DNA of 52,368 bases, from NCBI GenBank assembly GCA_003576805.1, contig QEVM01000025.1, forward strand, positions 1 through 52,368. Direction: 5' to 3'. Shown in pieces: positions 26,255 through 35,422 of this stretch. Within the stretch, counting starts at the first letter, position 1, and each line of letters starts with the position of its first letter. The notes beneath the pieces are model-generated. The model worked only from the letters and a program-made list of their open reading frames with translations. It ran no database searches and was not told where the DNA came from. A program made the translations under genes and the position numbers. The DNA comes from Pseudomonadota bacterium. Lineage in GTDB: Bacteria; Myxococcota_A; UBA9160; PR03.

Positions 26255-26655
26255 GCTCGCTGATCCTCGCGACGATCGCGCGCGTCGCCGTCGCGCTGAT
26301 GCTGCTGTTCTCGGTGTTCCTGCTGCTGCGCGGCCACGACGCGCCGGGCGGCGGCTTCCTCGGCGGCCTCGTCGCGGCGATCGGCTTCATCCTGTACGTG
26401 CTCGCCGAAGGACCGCGCGAGGTGCGCGCCGCGCTGCGCGTCGACCCGCGCAGCATCGCGTTCGTCGGGCTCGCCGTCGCGCTGGTCTCGGGCCTGGCGG
26501 GTCTCGCGACCGGCGCGCCGTTCCTGACCGCGCTCTGGACGTCGTTCGGCGACGTCAAGCTCGGCACGCCGGTGCTCTTCGATCTCGGCGTGTACCTCGT
26601 CGTGGTGGGCGGCGTGCTCGCGATGGTGCTCGCGCTCGAAGAAGAGGTCGGCTGA
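26251..26655 (+). CDS. mrpB: Mrp antiporter subunit B
   Basis: 134-aa membrane protein with four hydrophobic segments. The MnhB signature [20 protein letters not shown] is intact and is followed by [21 protein letters not shown] start overlaps the mrpA stop and is preceded by AGGAGGG. A TGATG overlap leads to mrpC. Its partner MrpA C-terminal domain is the usual contact in the complex. Confidence 0.92.
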   Translation: MSSLILATIARVAVALMLLFSVFLLLRGHDAPGGGFLGGLVAAIGFILYVLAEGPREVRAALRVDPRSIAFVGLAVALVSGLAGLATGAPFLTALWTSFGDVKLGTPVLFDLGVYLVVVGGVLAMVLALEEEVG

Positions 26656-27035
26656 TGGAGGTCCTGCTCGCGATCCTGATCGGCGTCATGTTCGGCGCGA
26701 GCGTCTACCTGATGCTGTCGCGCAACTGGGTCCGCTACCTGTTCGGCTTCATCGTGATCAGCAACGCGGTGAACCTGCTGCTGTTCGCGGTGGGACGCGT
26801 CGAGCTGGGCCGGCCCGCGCTCGTGCCGCCCGGCCTCGCGGCGCCGGACGGCCCGGTCGCCAACTCGCTGCCGCAGGCGCTGATCCTGACGGCGATCGTG
26901 ATCGGCTTCGGCCTGCTCGCCTTCGCGCTGGTGCTGGCGTCGCGCGCGTGGGCGGAGCTCGGGACCGTCGACGTGGACGCGATGCGCGTCGCCGAGCCGC
27001 GCGAAGACGCGGCGCGCGAAGGGCGGGACGCATGA
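26655..27035 (+). CDS. mrpC: Mrp antiporter subunit C (NuoK-like)
   Basis: 126-aa three-helix membrane subunit related to complex I NuoK. Recognisable blocks are VMFGASVYLMLSRNWVRYLF, FIVISNAVNLLLFAVG and DPLPQALILTAIVIG-type sequence (here NSLPQALILTAIVIGFGLLA). A 25-residue charged tail ends it. It overlaps mrpB by one base and mrpD by four. Confidence 0.92.
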   Translation: MEVLLAILIGVMFGASVYLMLSRNWVRYLFGFIVISNAVNLLLFAVGRVELGRPALVPPGLAAPDGPVANSLPQALILTAIVIGFGLLAFALVLASRAWAELGTVDVDAMRVAEPREDAAREGRDA

Positions 27036-28531
27036 GGGGCCTGCTGATCGCGCCGGTCGTGATCCCCCTCGCGACCGCCGTGCTGCTGCTCGTGCTGCGC
27101 CCGTCGCGGCGCGTCGAGCACGCGCTCTCGGCGCTCGGCTGCGTCGCGCTGCTCGGGGCGGCGCTGATGCTGCTGGTGCGCGTCGCGGGCGGCGGCGTCG
27201 CGGCGATGCAGCTCGGCGACTGGGCCGCGCCCTTCGGCGTCAGCTTCGTGGCGGACCGGCTCGGCGCCGCGATGGTGACCGTCACCGCCGTGATCGGGCT
27301 CGCGGTCAGCGTGTTCGCGATGGCGGAGATCGACGACCGCCGCCGGCGCTTCGGCTTCGCGGGCTTCGTGCAGATCCTGCTCGGCGGCGTGTGCGGCGCC
27401 TTCCTCACCGGCGACGTCTTCAACCTCTACGTCTGGTACGAGGTGATGCTGATCGCGTCGTTCGCGCTGCTCACGCTCGGCGGCGAGCGGATCCAGATCG
27501 ACGGCGCGGTGAAGTACGTCGCGCTGAACATGATCTCGACGCTGCTCTTCCTGTCGGGCTGCGGCCTGCTCTACGGCCTGACCGGCACGCTCAACATGGC
27601 GGACCTGCACGCCAAGCTGCCCGCGGTCGCGAACCAGGGCCTCGTCACCGCCGTCGCGGTCGTCTTCGCGATCGGCTTCGGCATCAAGGCGGCGCTCTTC
27701 CCGCTCTTCTTCTGGCTGCCGGCCTCGTATCACACGCCGCCCGTGGCGGTGTCCGCGCTGTTCGCCGGCCTGCTGACCAAGGTCGGCGTCTACAGCTTGA
27801 TCCGCTTCTTCACGCTGATCTTCACCGGCGACGCCGCCTTCACCGGCGCGCTGCTCGCCGCCGCCGCGGCGTTCACGATGGTGACGGGCGTCCTCGGCGC
27901 CGCGGCGCAGAACGAGATGCGGCGCATCCTCGGCTTCCACATCGTGAGCCAGATCGGCTACATGGTGATGGGGCTCGCGATCGCGACGCCGCTCGCGCTC
28001 GCCGGCGCCGTCTTCTACACGCTGCACCACATCGTCGTGAAGGCGAACCTGTTCCTGGTGAGCGGCGTCGTGCGGCGCCTCTCGGGCAGCGGCGACCTCG
28101 CGCGCACCGGAGGCCTGTACGCGCAGGCGCCGCTGCTCGCCGCGCTGTTCCTGGTGCCGGCGTTCTCGCTGGCGGGCTTCCCGCCGCTCTCGGGCTTCTG
28201 GGCGAAGCTGTTCCTCGTGAAGGCCGCGCTCGAGGCGCAGGCGCCGTGGATCGTCGCCGTGCTGATCGGCGTCGGTCTCCTCACGGTCTACTCGATGACC
28301 AAGATCTGGGCCGAGGTGTTCTGGAAGGCGCCGCCCGAGCCGCGCGCCGCGCTGCCGCCGCTGCGCGGCGGGGAGCGCGCGCTCCTGTTCGGTCCGATCG
28401 TCGGCCTCGCGGCGATCACGGTGGCGATCGGCCTGTGGCCCGCGCCGCTCTTCGACTACGCCGACGCCGCGGCGCGCGAGCTCGCGGACCCGCGCGACTA
28501 CGTCGCGGCCGTGCTGGGGAGCCGCCCGTGA
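27032..28531 (+). CDS. mrpD: Mrp antiporter subunit D (NuoN-like)
   Basis: 499-aa polytopic membrane protein, one of the two proton-pumping-type subunits. The essential Glu137 sits in LYVWYEVMLIASFALL and the conserved Lys250 in GLLTKVGVYSLIRFF. Other family blocks are FPLFFWLPASYHTPPVAVSA, GFHIVSQIGYMVMGL and LAGFPPLSGFWAKLFLVKAA. Subunits A and D both needed for transport in studied Mrp systems are therefore intact here. Start ATG overlaps mrpC by ATGA; stop overlaps mrpE by GTGA. Confidence 0.94.
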   Translation: MRGLLIAPVVIPLATAVLLLVLRPSRRVEHALSALGCVALLGAALMLLVRVAGGGVAAMQLGDWAAPFGVSFVADRLGAAMVTVTAVIGLAVSVFAMAEIDDRRRRFGFAGFVQILLGGVCGAFLTGDVFNLYVWYEVMLIASFALLTLGGERIQIDGAVKYVALNMISTLLFLSGCGLLYGLTGTLNMADLHAKLPAVANQGLVTAVAVVFAIGFGIKAALFPLFFWLPASYHTPPVAVSALFAGLLTKVGVYSLIRFFTLIFTGDAAFTGALLAAAAAFTMVTGVLGAAAQNEMRRILGFHIVSQIGYMVMGLAIATPLALAGAVFYTLHHIVVKANLFLVSGVVRRLSGSGDLARTGGLYAQAPLLAALFLVPAFSLAGFPPLSGFWAKLFLVKAALEAQAPWIVAVLIGVGLLTVYSMTKIWAEVFWKAPPEPRAALPPLRGGERALLFGPIVGLAAITVAIGLWPAPLFDYADAAARELADPRDYVAAVLGSRP

Positions 28532-29007
28532 ATCTGTTCGCGATCCACCTGCTGCTCGCGCTCGGCTGGGCCGCGGCCCACGGCAGCTTCACGTTGGCGT
28601 CGCTCGCGGTCGGCTTCGCCGTCGGCGGTCTCGCGCTCTGGCTGGTGCGCCCGCTCTACGGACCGACGCACTACTTCGGCCGCTTGCTCGGCGCGATCCA
28701 CCTCGCCGGCTTCTTCGTGTGGGATCTCGTGATCTCGTCCGTGCAGGTCGCGCACGACGTGCTGACGCCGACCCACCACAGCCGGCCCGGCGTGATCGGG
28801 GTGCCGCTCGACGCCGCGACGCCGCTCGAGATCACGACCGTCGCGAACCTGATCACGCTGACGCCGGGCACGCTGACGCTCGACGTCTCCGACGACCGCC
28901 GCACGCTCTGGGTGCACGCCATGTTCATCGACGACCCGGACGCGCTGCGCCGCACGCTCAAGCAGGGCATGGAGCGCCGCGTCCTCGAGGTCTACCGCGG
29001 ATGGTGA
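28528..29007 (+). CDS. mrpE: Mrp antiporter subunit E
   Basis: 159-aa protein with two or three N-terminal membrane helices (LFAIHLLLALGWAAAHGSFT, LASLAVGFAVGGLALWLVRP, LAGFFVWDLVISSVQVAHDV) and a cytoplasmic domain carrying the family motif NLITLTPGTLTLDVSDD and WVHAMF. GTG start overlaps mrpD by four bases. MrpE is thought to help assembly of the antiporter. Confidence 0.92.
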   Translation: MNLFAIHLLLALGWAAAHGSFTLASLAVGFAVGGLALWLVRPLYGPTHYFGRLLGAIHLAGFFVWDLVISSVQVAHDVLTPTHHSRPGVIGVPLDAATPLEITTVANLITLTPGTLTLDVSDDRRTLWVHAMFIDDPDALRRTLKQGMERRVLEVYRGW

Positions 29008-29321
29008 CGGACGGCGCGGGCCTGCTCGCGTACGCGCTCTGGCCGGTGTTGGCGCTGCTGCTCGTCGGCATCGTGCTGGCGGCGCTCCGCGCGATGCGCG
29101 GCCCGACCCTGCCCGACCGCGTCGTCGGGCTCGACACCGTCACGACGCTGATGGTCGCGTTCGCCGCGGTGTTCGCGATCGAGAGCGGCGAGGCGGCCTT
29201 CCTCGACATCGCGATCGTGCTCGCGCTGGTCGCGTTCCTCACCACCGTCGCGTTCGCGCGCTACGTCGAGCGGCGCGGCCGCGAGGGACCGGGCCGCGCC
29301 GACGTCGAGGAGGAGCCTTAG
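29001..29321 (+). CDS. mrpF: Mrp antiporter subunit F
   Basis: 106-aa three-helix membrane protein. MnhF signature blocks are RAMRGPTLPDRVVGLDTVTT and AAFLDIAIVLALVAFLTTVA with ARYVERRG after it. ATG 29001 lies inside the last codons of mrpE (7-nt overlap). The charged tail contains GAGGAGGAG at DNA level, which doubles as ribosome-binding site for mrpG. Confidence 0.9.
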   Translation: MVTDGAGLLAYALWPVLALLLVGIVLAALRAMRGPTLPDRVVGLDTVTTLMVAFAAVFAIESGEAAFLDIAIVLALVAFLTTVAFARYVERRGREGPGRADVEEEP

Positions 29322-29323
29322 GC

Positions 29324-29677
29324 ATGGACCTGCTGCGCGACGCCCTCACCGCGCTGCTGTTGCTGGCGGGCGGCTTCTTCTGCTTCGTCGCCGCGCTCGG
29401 CGTGCTGCGCATGCCCGACACCTACATCCGCATGCACGCCTCGAGCAAGGCGGGGACGCTCGGCTGCGGGCTCGTGCTGGCCGCGGTCGCGGTGCACTTC
29501 GGCGACATCGGGATCGGCTCGCGCGCGACGATCGCGATCGCGTTCCTGCTGCTCACGGCGCCCGCCGGCGCGCACATGATCGGACGCGCCGCCTACCGCA
29601 CCGGCGTGCCGCTCTGGCAGCGCAGCGTCGTGGACGAATGGCGGGACGCCGAGCAGTCGCCGCCGGACCGGCGCTGA
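29324..29677 (+). CDS. mrpG: Mrp antiporter subunit G
   Basis: 117-aa three-helix subunit with the MnhG blocks GVLRMPDTYIRMHASSKAGT, GCGLVLAAVAVHFGD and LLLTAPAGAHMIGRAAYRTG. It begins 2 nt after mrpF with a strong ribosome-binding site. The tail overlaps the longest possible reading of the downstream ATPase gene by 40 nt. With this gene the set A-G is complete in canonical order. Confidence 0.92.
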   Translation: MDLLRDALTALLLLAGGFFCFVAALGVLRMPDTYIRMHASSKAGTLGCGLVLAAVAVHFGDIGIGSRATIAIAFLLLTAPAGAHMIGRAAYRTGVPLWQRSVVDEWRDAEQSPPDRR

Positions 29678-32475
29678 GCGCGCTGGCGTGCCGCAGCGTG
29701 CGCGGCGATGATCGCGGCGACCGAGCCACACGGAGCACAGCGCTGCAGCACACCGCCCGCCCCAACGGCGGGGGCTGGCACGCCCTTTCGCCGGAGCAGG
29801 CGCTCGACGGGATCGCGTCGGGTGCGAACGGCCTCTCGTCCGCGGAAGCGCGGCGTCGGCTCGCCGACGTGGGTCCGAACGCGCTGCCCGAGCCCCGCCG
29901 CGCCGGCATCGCGGCGATCTTCCTGCGCCAGTTCCGCAGCCCGCTGATCTATCTGCTGTTCGCGGCGAGCGGCGTCGCGTTCGCGCTCGGCGAGCGCCGC
30001 GACGCCCTCGTGATCCTCGGCGCGGTGACGCTGAACGCGCTGATCGGCGCCTTCCAGGACCGCCGCGCGCAGCGCTCGCTCGACGCGCTGCGCCGGCTCG
30101 CGAGCCTCAAGGCCGGCGTGCTGCGCGACGGCCGCGAGGAGCGCGTCGAGGCGCGCGAGGTCGTGCCCGGCGACGTCCTGCTGCTCGCGGCCGGCGACGC
30201 GGTGCCCGCCGACGCGCGCCTCCTCGACGGCGCCGCGCTCGAGATCGCGGAGGCGGCGCTCACCGGCGAGTCGCTGCCGGTCGCCAAGGAGTACGCGCCG
30301 CTCGCGCCCGACACGCTGCTCGCCGACCGTCGCAACATGGTGTACGGCGGGACGCACGTCACCGCCGGCCGCGCGCGCGCGGTGGTGGTCGCGACCGGCC
30401 CGCACAGCGAGATCGGCCGCATCGCGCAGCTCGCCGAGTCCACCGGCGCTCGCGAGACGCCGCTCGAGCAACGCATCGCGCAGTTCGGGCGCTTCCTGTC
30501 GGTCGCCGCGCTGGTGCTGGTCGCGGTGATCCTCGCGCTCGGCCTCGCGCGCGGCCTCTCGTTCGCCGAGGTCTTCATGCTGGCGATCAGCCAGATGGTG
30601 TCGATGGTGCCGGAGGGGCTGCCGGTGGCGATGACCATCGCGCTCGCGGTCGGCGTGCAGCGCATGGCGCGGCGCGGCGCGATCGTGCGGCAGCTGGCGG
30701 CGGTCGAGACGCTCGGCTCGACCACCGTCATCTGCACCGACAAGACCGGCACGCTGACGCGCAACGAGATGACCGCGATCCGCGTCTGGCTGCCGGCCGG
30801 GCGCAGCGTCGCGGTGAGCGGCGTCGGCTACGCGCCCGACGGCGGCTTCGAGGAGCGCGGCGCCGCGCTCGACGCGCTGGCCGACCCGGACCTGCGCGAG
30901 CTGCTCGAAGCGGGCGCGCTCTGCAACGACGCGCACGTCGAGGCGCTGCACGACGAGCGCGCCGAGTGGCAGGCGCTCGGCGACCCGACCGAAGCCGCGC
31001 TGCTCGTGCTCGCCGCCAAGGGCGGCATCGCGGTCGAGACGCTGCGCGGCCGGCTGCCGCGCCGCGCAGAGCTGCCCTTCGACCCGGGCGCCCGGATGAT
31101 GGCGACGCAGCACGAGATGGGCGCCGGCGCGTGCGTGCTCGTGAAGGGCGCGCCCGAGCTGATCGAGCCGCTCTGCGCGCAGGCGCGCTGCGGCGGCGGC
31201 GACGCGCCGTTCGACGCCGCCGCGCGCGATGCGTTCCACGCCGCCGTGCGCGACATGGCGAGCGGCGCGCTGCGCGTGCTCGCGCTCGCGCGGGTGGACG
31301 GCCTGGAGATCGACGGCCGCGCCGGCTTCGCCGCGCTGCACGGCCGCGCGACGCTGCTCGGCCTCGTCGGCCAGATCGACCCGCCGCGCCCCGAGGTGAT
31401 GGACGCGGTGCGCGAGTGCCGCGTCGCCGGCATCCGCCCCGTCGTCGTGACCGGCGACCACGCCGCCACCGGCCTCGCCGTGGCGCGCACGCTCGGCATC
31501 GCCCGCGCCGGCGACGTCGCCGTCGACGGCCGCGAGCTCGAGAAGCTCACCGACGAGGACTTGGAGCGCCGACTCGATTCCGTGTCGGTGTTCGCGCGCG
31601 TCCACCCGGCGCAGAAGCTGCGCATCGTGGAGGCGTACCAGCGGCGCGGCGACGTCGTGGCGATGACGGGCGACGGCGTCAACGACGCGCCCGCGCTCGC
31701 GCGCGCCGACGTCGGCGTCGCGATGGGCGTCACCGGCACCGAGGTCGCGAAGCAGGCGGCGAAGATCGTCGTGACCGACGACAACTTCGCGACGATCGTG
31801 GTCGCGGTCGCCGAGGGCCGCGCCATCTACCGCAACCTGAAGAAGCTGATCCTGTACCTGTTCTCGACCTCCGCGGCCGAGATCGTCGTGCTGCTCACCG
31901 CGCTGCTCGCCGGCTATCCGCCGCCGCTCGCCGCCGTCCAGATCCTCTGGATCAACCTGGTGACCGACGCGGCGGTCACGGTGAACCTGGTGATGGAGCC
32001 GGCCGAAGGCGACGAGATGCGCCGCCGTCCGGTGGCGCGCGACGAGCGCCTGCTGACGCGCGGCATGCTGATCCGCATGGCGCTGATGGTGCCGGCGATG
32101 GCGATCTCGACGCTCGGCTGGTACACGGTGCGGCTCGCGAGCGGCGCGCCGTTCGAGGTCGTGCGCACCGAGACCTTCACCGTGCTCGCCGTCTGCCAGT
32201 GGTTCAACGCGATGAACAGCCGCTCGGGCCGGCGCTCGGCGCTGCGCGGCGTGCTCGGCAATCGCTGGCTGCTGGGCGGGCTGGCCGCGGGCAACGTGCT
32301 GCAGGCCGCGGTCGTGTTCTGGCCGCCGCTGAACCGGCTCTTCTACACGGTTCCGATCGAGCTCGAGCGCGTGCCGCACATCGCGCTCGTGGCGAGCCTC
32401 GTGCTCTGGGTCGAGGAAGCGCGCAAGTGGATGCTGCGGCGGCGCGACCGCGCCGCCGGGCCGAAGGAGGAATGA
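29638..32475 (+). CDS. P2-type cation-transporting ATPase
   Basis: Up to 945-aa P-type ATPase pumping cations across the inner membrane. Seen in order: N-terminal cation-ATPase domain (WHALSPEQALDGI), actuator motif LTGES, M4 PEGLPVAMTIAL, phosphorylation site DKTGTLT (Asp about 368), hinge TGDGVNDAPAL, and M5-M6 with LFSTSAAEIVVLL and LWINLVTDA. In the Ca2+ pump SERCA, M6 N, T and D and M5 E are site ligands; these are kept, but the M5 Asn is Ser, so the ion (Ca2+, Mn2+, Na+ or other) is open. The longest start, ATG 29638, overlaps mrpG by 40 nt and lacks a good ribosome-binding site; GTG 29698 is an alternative. The stop overlaps the Usp gene. Confidence 0.9.
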   Translation: MAGRRAVAAGPALSALACRSVRGDDRGDRATRSTALQHTARPNGGGWHALSPEQALDGIASGANGLSSAEARRRLADVGPNALPEPRRAGIAAIFLRQFRSPLIYLLFAASGVAFALGERRDALVILGAVTLNALIGAFQDRRAQRSLDALRRLASLKAGVLRDGREERVEAREVVPGDVLLLAAGDAVPADARLLDGAALEIAEAALTGESLPVAKEYAPLAPDTLLADRRNMVYGGTHVTAGRARAVVVATGPHSEIGRIAQLAESTGARETPLEQRIAQFGRFLSVAALVLVAVILALGLARGLSFAEVFMLAISQMVSMVPEGLPVAMTIALAVGVQRMARRGAIVRQLAAVETLGSTTVICTDKTGTLTRNEMTAIRVWLPAGRSVAVSGVGYAPDGGFEERGAALDALADPDLRELLEAGALCNDAHVEALHDERAEWQALGDPTEAALLVLAAKGGIAVETLRGRLPRRAELPFDPGARMMATQHEMGAGACVLVKGAPELIEPLCAQARCGGGDAPFDAAARDAFHAAVRDMASGALRVLALARVDGLEIDGRAGFAALHGRATLLGLVGQIDPPRPEVMDAVRECRVAGIRPVVVTGDHAATGLAVARTLGIARAGDVAVDGRELEKLTDEDLERRLDSVSVFARVHPAQKLRIVEAYQRRGDVVAMTGDGVNDAPALARADVGVAMGVTGTEVAKQAAKIVVTDDNFATIVVAVAEGRAIYRNLKKLILYLFSTSAAEIVVLLTALLAGYPPPLAAVQILWINLVTDAAVTVNLVMEPAEGDEMRRRPVARDERLLTRGMLIRMALMVPAMAISTLGWYTVRLASGAPFEVVRTETFTVLAVCQWFNAMNSRSGRRSALRGVLGNRWLLGGLAAGNVLQAAVVFWPPLNRLFYTVPIELERVPHIALVASLVLWVEEARKWMLRRRDRAAGPKEE

Positions 32476-33830
32476 TGGCCATCGTCTGTGGGACGGACTT
32501 CACGCCGAACGCGGAGGCGGCGTGCGACGCGGCGGCCGCGATCGCGGCGCGCACCGGCCGCACGCTCGAGCTGGTGCACGTCGCGGACGGCGGCGACCGC
32601 GACGCCGCAGCGCGCCGCCTCGACGCCGAGGCCGAGCGGCTGCGCCGCCGCGGCGCGACGGTCGAGGGCCGGTTGCTCGAGGGCGCGCCCGACGAGACGC
32701 TGGTCGAGCACGTCAACGCGGCGGGCGCCTGGCTGATCGTGGTCGGCGCGCTCGGGCGCCGCTCGCGCAGCCGCTGGGCGATCGGCAGCACCGCCGACCG
32801 CGTCGCGCAGACGGCTGCGGTCCCGGTGCTGGTGGTGCGCTCGCCGGCCGCGTTCGAGGCGTGGGCGCAGGACGGCAAGCCGCTGCGCGTGCTGGTCGGC
32901 GCCGACTTCTCGGGCTCCGCGCAGGCGGCGATCCGCTGGACGCGCGCGCTCGCCGAGGCGGGCCCGTGCGAGGTGCGCATCGTGCACGTCTACTGGCCGC
33001 CCGAGGAGCACGCGCGCCTCGGCATCCGGGGCGCGGTGTCGATGGTCGACGTGCATCCCGAGGTGGAGAAGGTGCTCGCGCGCGAGCTCGCCACGCGCTT
33101 CCACGACGACGCGGCCGGCCTCGGCGAGATCCACGTCGAGCTGAGCCTCGGACGCGTCGCGGACTCGCTGGTGTGGCGCGCCGACCGCGACGCGGACGAC
33201 CTCGTCGTCGTCGGCACGCACCAGCGCAGCGGCCTCGACCGGCTCTGGCACGGATCGGTGTCGGCCGGCGTGCTGCAAGGGGCGTCGGCGTCGGTGGCCT
33301 GCGTGCCGGCCGCGGCGGCGGCCGGCACGCAGGCGCGCTCGCTGCCCGTGGTGCGCTCGGTGCTCGCCGCGACCGACTTCTCGGAGCTCGCGGACGAGGC
33401 GGTGCTGCACGCGTGGGCCGTCGTGGCGGACGGCGGCACGGTGCACCTGCTCCACGTGATCGAGCCCGCCGAGCTCGGCGCGACGCCGAACCCGCTCTAC
33501 GCGCACTTCGTGCGCGGCCGCGCGCCGACGCCCGAGGAGCGCCGCGCGCTGCACCGCGAGGTCGCGGACCGGCTGCGCCAGCTCGTGCCGGCCGCCGCCG
33601 CGGCGCGCGGCATCACCACGGAGTGTCACGTGGTGGAGGAAGCGTCGGTGGCCGAGGCGATCGCGCGGATGGCCGAGCGGCTCGGCGTCGCGCTGGTCTG
33701 CCTCGGCTCGCACGGGCGCAGCGGCCTCGGCCGCGCGTTCCTCGGCTCGGTGGCGGAGGACGTCGTCCGCCGCGGCGAGCGCCCCGTCCTGATCGTGCGT
33801 CGTCCCGAACCGGTGGATCCGGGCGACTGA
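32475..33830 (+). CDS. Triple-domain universal stress protein
   Basis: 451-aa cytosolic protein made of three consecutive UspA domains (about residues 1-133, 138-287 and 295-445). Usp domains that bind ATP carry G-2x-G-9x-G(S/T). Domain 1 has it (GALGRRSRSRWAIGS). Domain 3 has it (GSHGRSGLGRAFLGS). Domain 2 has GTHQ in place of GxxG, so only two nucleotide sites look intact. Most Usp proteins contain one or two domains. The gene is coupled to the ATPase: AAGGAGG stands 4 nt before ATG 32475, which overlaps the ATPase TGA by one base. A role in regulating the adjacent ATPase or antiporter is inference. Confidence 0.9.
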   Translation: MAIVCGTDFTPNAEAACDAAAAIAARTGRTLELVHVADGGDRDAAARRLDAEAERLRRRGATVEGRLLEGAPDETLVEHVNAAGAWLIVVGALGRRSRSRWAIGSTADRVAQTAAVPVLVVRSPAAFEAWAQDGKPLRVLVGADFSGSAQAAIRWTRALAEAGPCEVRIVHVYWPPEEHARLGIRGAVSMVDVHPEVEKVLARELATRFHDDAAGLGEIHVELSLGRVADSLVWRADRDADDLVVVGTHQRSGLDRLWHGSVSAGVLQGASASVACVPAAAAAGTQARSLPVVRSVLAATDFSELADEAVLHAWAVVADGGTVHLLHVIEPAELGATPNPLYAHFVRGRAPTPEERRALHREVADRLRQLVPAAAAARGITTECHVVEEASVAEAIARMAERLGVALVCLGSHGRSGLGRAFLGSVAEDVVRRGERPVLIVRRPEPVDPGD

Positions 33831-33856
33831 TCGCGCATTGCCCCGGTCTGTACCGT

Positions 33857-33926
33857 CCAATCTCGTGGATTGGTGCTGGATATATCTCTAATTGTCCGGA
33901 TTGACGGATCGATTGGCCCGGGATTA
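33857..33926 (+). promoter_or_regulatory. Candidate promoter and PdxR operator upstream of the PLP locus
   Basis: The 107-bp gap before the regulator gene holds a perfect inverted repeat CCAATC-N5-GATTGG at 33857-33873. A near-consensus -10 box TCTAAT follows at 33887-33892, with no good -35; the inverted repeat lies exactly where the -35 would be. Two further copies of the half-site, GGATTG (33898-33903) and GATTGG (33911-33916), occur downstream. MocR/PdxR regulators are known to bind repeated half-sites at activator-dependent promoters, so the arrangement fits, but binding is inferred. Confidence 0.5.
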
Positions 33927-33937
33927 CGTTACCGGCC

Positions 33938-35422
33938 ATGCAGATCTCGCTCGGGCGTGGGTCGGACGAAGGGCGGCCGCTCTACCAGCAGCTCGCGGCC
34001 CACTTCCGCGCGGAGATCGAGGCGGGGCGGCTCGGTGCGGGCGACCGCCTGCCTCCGATCCGCGAGCTGGCGCGAACGGCGGGCGTGAACCGCGACACGG
34101 CGGCGCTCGCCTACGACGAGCTCGCGCGCGAGGGGCTGATCGAGGCGACCGTCGGGCGCGGCACGTTCGTGCGGCGCGCGGCGGCGGCCGCGCCGGCGCC
34201 CGCGTTCGAGCCCGTGCTCTCGCCGCTCGTCGAGCGGCTCGTGGACCTCGAGCGCTCGCGCGTGCGCTATGCGGCGCCGGCCGGCACCGCGCCGCTCCAC
34301 TCGCTCGTGCCCGACCCCGCGCTGTATCCGGTCGAGGACTTTCGGCGCGCGCTCAACCGCGTGCTCGCCGACGCCGGCGGCGATCTCCTCCGCTACGGCG
34401 CGCCGCAGGGCGATCCCGCGCTGCGCGAGGCGCTCGCCGAGCGGCTGCGCGAGACCGGCTACGCGATCGACGCGGATCGGCTCGTGCTCACGCAGGGCGC
34501 GAGCGAGGGCATCGCGCTCGCGCTGCGCCTGTTCGCGGTGCCGGGCGACGCGGTCGCGGTGGAGGAGCCGACCTACCACAACGTGCTCGGCGCGCTGGCC
34601 GCGCTCGGTCTGCGCGCGGCGCCGGTGCCGATGCAGGCCGGCGCGCCGGATCTCGCCGCGCTCGAGCGCGTGCTCGAGCGGCCCGACGTGAAGCTCTTCT
34701 ACACGATGCCGACCTTCCACAACCCGCTCGGAACGAGCACCGGGCTCGCGCACCGCCGCGCGCTGCTCGCGCTCGCCGCGAAGGCGGGCAAGCCGATCAT
34801 CGAGGACGCCTACGAGATGGACCTGCGCTACGCGGGCCGGCCCGTGCCGCCGCTCGCCGCGCTCGACGACCGCGGCCTCGTGGTGCAGCTCTTCTCGTTC
34901 TCGAAGTCGCTCTTCCCCGGCGTGCGCGTCGGTTCCGTCGCGGCGCGCGGCCGCGCCTTCGACGCGCTGCTGCCGCTCAAGCACGCGACCGACCTCGGCG
35001 GCTCGCCGGTGCTGCAGGCCGCGCTCGCGCACTTCGTCGCGAGCGGCGCCTACGACCGCCACCTCGCCAAGGTCCGCCGCATCCTGTGCGCACGCCGCGA
35101 CGCGGCGCTCGAGACGCTCGCCGCCGAGCTGCCCGAGGGCGCGACCTGGACGACGCCCGAGGGCGGGCTCCAGCTCTGGGTCGAGCTGCCGGGCGCGATC
35201 GACACCGCCGAGCTGCTCCCCGACGCGATCCGCGCGGGCGTGCTGTTCGCGCCCGGCTTCCAGTTCCGCCACGACCGCCGCCCGTCGAGCGGCCTGCGGC
35301 TCTCGCTCGCGCTCGCGGACGAGGGCGAGATCCGGCGCGGCGTCACCGCGCTCGGCCGCGTCGTGCGCGAGCGGCTGCGCGCCGGTCCGGCGCGCGCGAT
35401 GGAGGAGGGCGTCACGGTATGA
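33938..35422 (+). CDS. pdxR: PdxR-like MocR regulator (GntR HTH + aminotransferase fold)
   Basis: 494-aa transcription factor. Residues 1-75 are a GntR winged helix ([46 protein letters not shown]). Residues about 115-480 are a fold-type I aminotransferase domain with PLP-site features: [43 protein letters not shown] and the PLP-lysine in [14 protein letters not shown]. In PdxR relatives PLP binding switches control of pdxST. This gene directly precedes rhodanese and pdxS, which supports the same role here. Its ATG is 108 bp after the Usp gene; the upstream inverted repeat is a candidate operator. It ends with an ATGA overlap into the rhodanese gene. Confidence 0.85.
   Translation: MQISLGRGSDEGRPLYQQLAAHFRAEIEAGRLGAGDRLPPIRELARTAGVNRDTAALAYDELAREGLIEATVGRGTFVRRAAAAAPAPAFEPVLSPLVERLVDLERSRVRYAAPAGTAPLHSLVPDPALYPVEDFRRALNRVLADAGGDLLRYGAPQGDPALREALAERLRETGYAIDADRLVLTQGASEGIALALRLFAVPGDAVAVEEPTYHNVLGALAALGLRAAPVPMQAGAPDLAALERVLERPDVKLFYTMPTFHNPLGTSTGLAHRRALLALAAKAGKPIIEDAYEMDLRYAGRPVPPLAALDDRGLVVQLFSFSKSLFPGVRVGSVAARGRAFDALLPLKHATDLGGSPVLQAALAHFVASGAYDRHLAKVRRILCARRDAALETLAAELPEGATWTTPEGGLQLWVELPGAIDTAELLPDAIRAGVLFAPGFQFRHDRRPSSGLRLSLALADEGEIRRGVTALGRVVRERLRAGPARAMEEGVTV

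Noticed and set aside
33938..35422. Simple aminotransferase
   Set aside because: The first 75 residues are a GntR-type winged helix, and its place before pdxS supports a PdxR-type regulator.
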